Shown here piece after piece: positions 63,157 through 64,000 of a stretch of 64,000 bases of DNA. The stretch covers positions 980,843 through 1,044,842 of the forward strand of contig NC_052401.1 of NCBI RefSeq assembly GCF_009389715.1. The letters run 5' to 3'. The position numbers and the translations under genes are program-made. The DNA comes from Phoenix dactylifera. Lineage: Eukaryota; Streptophyta; Magnoliopsida; Arecales; Arecaceae. The notes below the pieces were generated by a model that did no database searches, was not told the origin of the DNA, and saw only the letters and a list, made by a program, of their open reading frames with translations. Every line of letters begins with the position of its first letter. Position 1 is the first letter of the stretch.

Positions 63157-63867
63157 TCATGTGCCGTTAGGGCACTCCCGCGCAAAATGACCTTGCTCTC
63201 CACAGTTATAGCAACCCCCGCCGCCGCCGCCGCCATAGCTGCCGCTTCCTCCATAGCCGCCGCCTCCGCCATAGCCGCCGCCTCCACCATAGCCGCCGCC
63301 GCCATAGCCGCCGTACCTCCCTCCGCCGCCACCGCTGACTTCTCCCTGAGTACAGTCCCTAGCCAAGTGCCCAGTCCTCCCACAGTTATAGCACGGCCCA
63401 CCACCACCATAGCCACCACCGCTATACCCGCCGCCATATCCGCCGCCTCCATATCCGCCGCCGCCATATCCTCCACCGCTGCCCATCCTCCCGCCTCTCC
63501 CCCCACTCCTCCACCCTCTCCCGTATCCACCGCCGACGCCGCTTCCATAACCCCCACCGTACCCTCCGCCGTATCCTCCGCTTGCCCTGCCTCTGCCGCC
63601 AGAGTACTCCCTCCCTCCGCCTCCGGCGGAGGAGATGGCGGATCCATGGGGGCCTGTGACGTCGACGGCCTTGGAGCGACCGTCGTCGCCGTGCTCGACG
63701 GCGAACTCGACGGCGTCGCCCTCTGCAAGGGTGCGGAATCCGTCGGAGCGGATGGAGGTCTGGTGGACGAAGAGGTCCTCTCCACCGTCGTCGGGGGAGA
63801 TGAAGCCGAAGCCCTTCGCCCCGCTGAACCACTTCACCATCCCCGTCTGCCGCCTCCCCTGCGCCAT
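63157..63867 (-). CDS. CSP: Cold shock domain glycine-rich protein with two CCHC zinc knuckles
   Basis: A single exon of 236 codons. The ATG at 63867 gives [14 protein letters not shown]; the GTG two codons upstream is not a plant start. The cold shock domain (residues 8-73) has the RNA-binding motifs KGFGFI (18-23) and LFVHQ (32-36). A long Gly/Tyr-rich region with GGGYGGG repeats follows, interrupted by an [11 protein letters not shown] stretch. Two CCHC knuckles sit at 159-172 ([14 protein letters not shown]) and 219-232 ([14 protein letters not shown]). This is the layout of wheat WCSP1 and Arabidopsis CSP1/CSP3, nucleic-acid chaperones that melt RNA structure in the cold and act in nucleus and cytoplasm. 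Arabidopsis GRP2-type CSPs have two knuckles and CSP1/CSP3 have seven, so this is the shorter GRP2-like type. Confidence 0.93.
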   Translation of the reverse strand: MAQGRRQTGMVKWFSGAKGFGFISPDDGGEDLFVHQTSIRSDGFRTLAEGDAVEFAVEHGDDGRSKAVDVTGPHGSAISSAGGGGREYSGGRGRASGGYGGGYGGGYGSGVGGGYGRGWRSGGRGGRMGSGGGYGGGGYGGGGYGGGYSGGGYGGGGPCYNCGRTGHLARDCTQGEVSGGGGGRYGGYGGGGYGGGGGYGGGGGYGGSGSYGGGGGGGCYNCGEQGHFARECPNGT

Positions 63868-63966
63868 CCCCACCCGAAAACCCTAACCCTAGATCACGCG
63901 ACAGCAGAGAAAACTTCGGGAAGGGAGACTTCCGAGTTCCGATCTCTACCCCACTCTCTTTCCACC

Positions 63967-63974
63967 CTTTATGG
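63967..63974 (-). promoter_or_regulatory. TATA-like element of the cold-shock protein gene
   Basis: GCCATAAAGGG on the minus strand lies about 100 bases upstream of the ATG, with CCCTAACCCTAG (telo-box-like, 63880-63892 on the plus strand) in the leader. Telo boxes are common in plant translation- and RNA-related genes. The window ends 26 bases further upstream. Confidence 0.45.
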
Positions 63975-64000
63975 CTGCGTGGAATTCGAAACGGGGGATG

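Noticed and set aside
63422-63832. Arg-rich alternative frames over the cold-shock gene
   Set aside because: They are shadows of Gly-codon repeats; only the 63157-63867 frame has the CSD and CCHC motifs.

Overview
The window looks like nuclear DNA of a flowering plant, most likely a non-grass monocot (a palm-like genome is a guess). The evidence is plant gene families with GT-AG introns, GC-rich first exons in AT-rich surroundings, long intergenic stretches, and remnants of plant transposon classes (hAT, LINE, SINE, TRIM, MITE). I see no bacterial operon, phage or CRISPR array.

Protein genes, left to right. (1) Plus strand, about 6755-10347: a class C auxin response factor (ARF10/16/17 group) with B3 and ARF domains, no PB1 domain, and a miR160 target site in exon 2. 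(2) Minus strand, 17332-18077: a small two-exon gene of unknown function with a Cys/His motif followed by CLRERL. (3) Minus strand, 22024-32835: a long-chain acyl-CoA synthetase of the LACS8/9 type, rebuilt here as 11 coding exons and 697 residues, with non-coding 5' exons up to about 33945. (4) Minus strand, 46593-47951: an intronless plant hyccin (FAM126) gene, a subunit of the plasma-membrane PI 4-kinase alpha complex. (5) Minus strand, 51483-58252: UFM1, a ubiquitin-like modifier of 91 residues, in four small exons split by one 5.9-kb intron. (6) Minus strand, 63157-63867: a cold-shock-domain glycine-rich protein with two CCHC knuckles. A tRNA-His(GTG)-like gene with a short D loop lies at 41893-41961. 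These are unrelated housekeeping and regulatory genes and do not form a cluster.

Mobile and repeated DNA. Tandem repeats of about 120 and 310 bp lie left of the ARF gene (3.9-5.9 kb). A complete but decayed hAT transposon with a perfect 8-bp target duplication (34536-39022) sits about 0.6 kb upstream of the LACS promoter. A TRIM element is at 39.4-39.8 kb with a relic at 1.0 kb. One SINE has a 16-bp target duplication (49537-49897) and another sits in the UFM1 intron (53.9-54.05 kb). A LINE 3' end with its poly(A) tail stops about 110 bp upstream of the UFM1 start codon. UFM1 intron 3 carries a segment of about 1.5 kb present three times. A relic exon of an AUX1/LAX auxin carrier is at 60.4-60.6 kb.

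I found no clear new multi-gene system. The features most worth a second look are the UFM1 locus architecture, the orphan exon at 40475-40567, the short-D-loop tRNA-His, the nested hAT ends, and the small Cys-motif gene.
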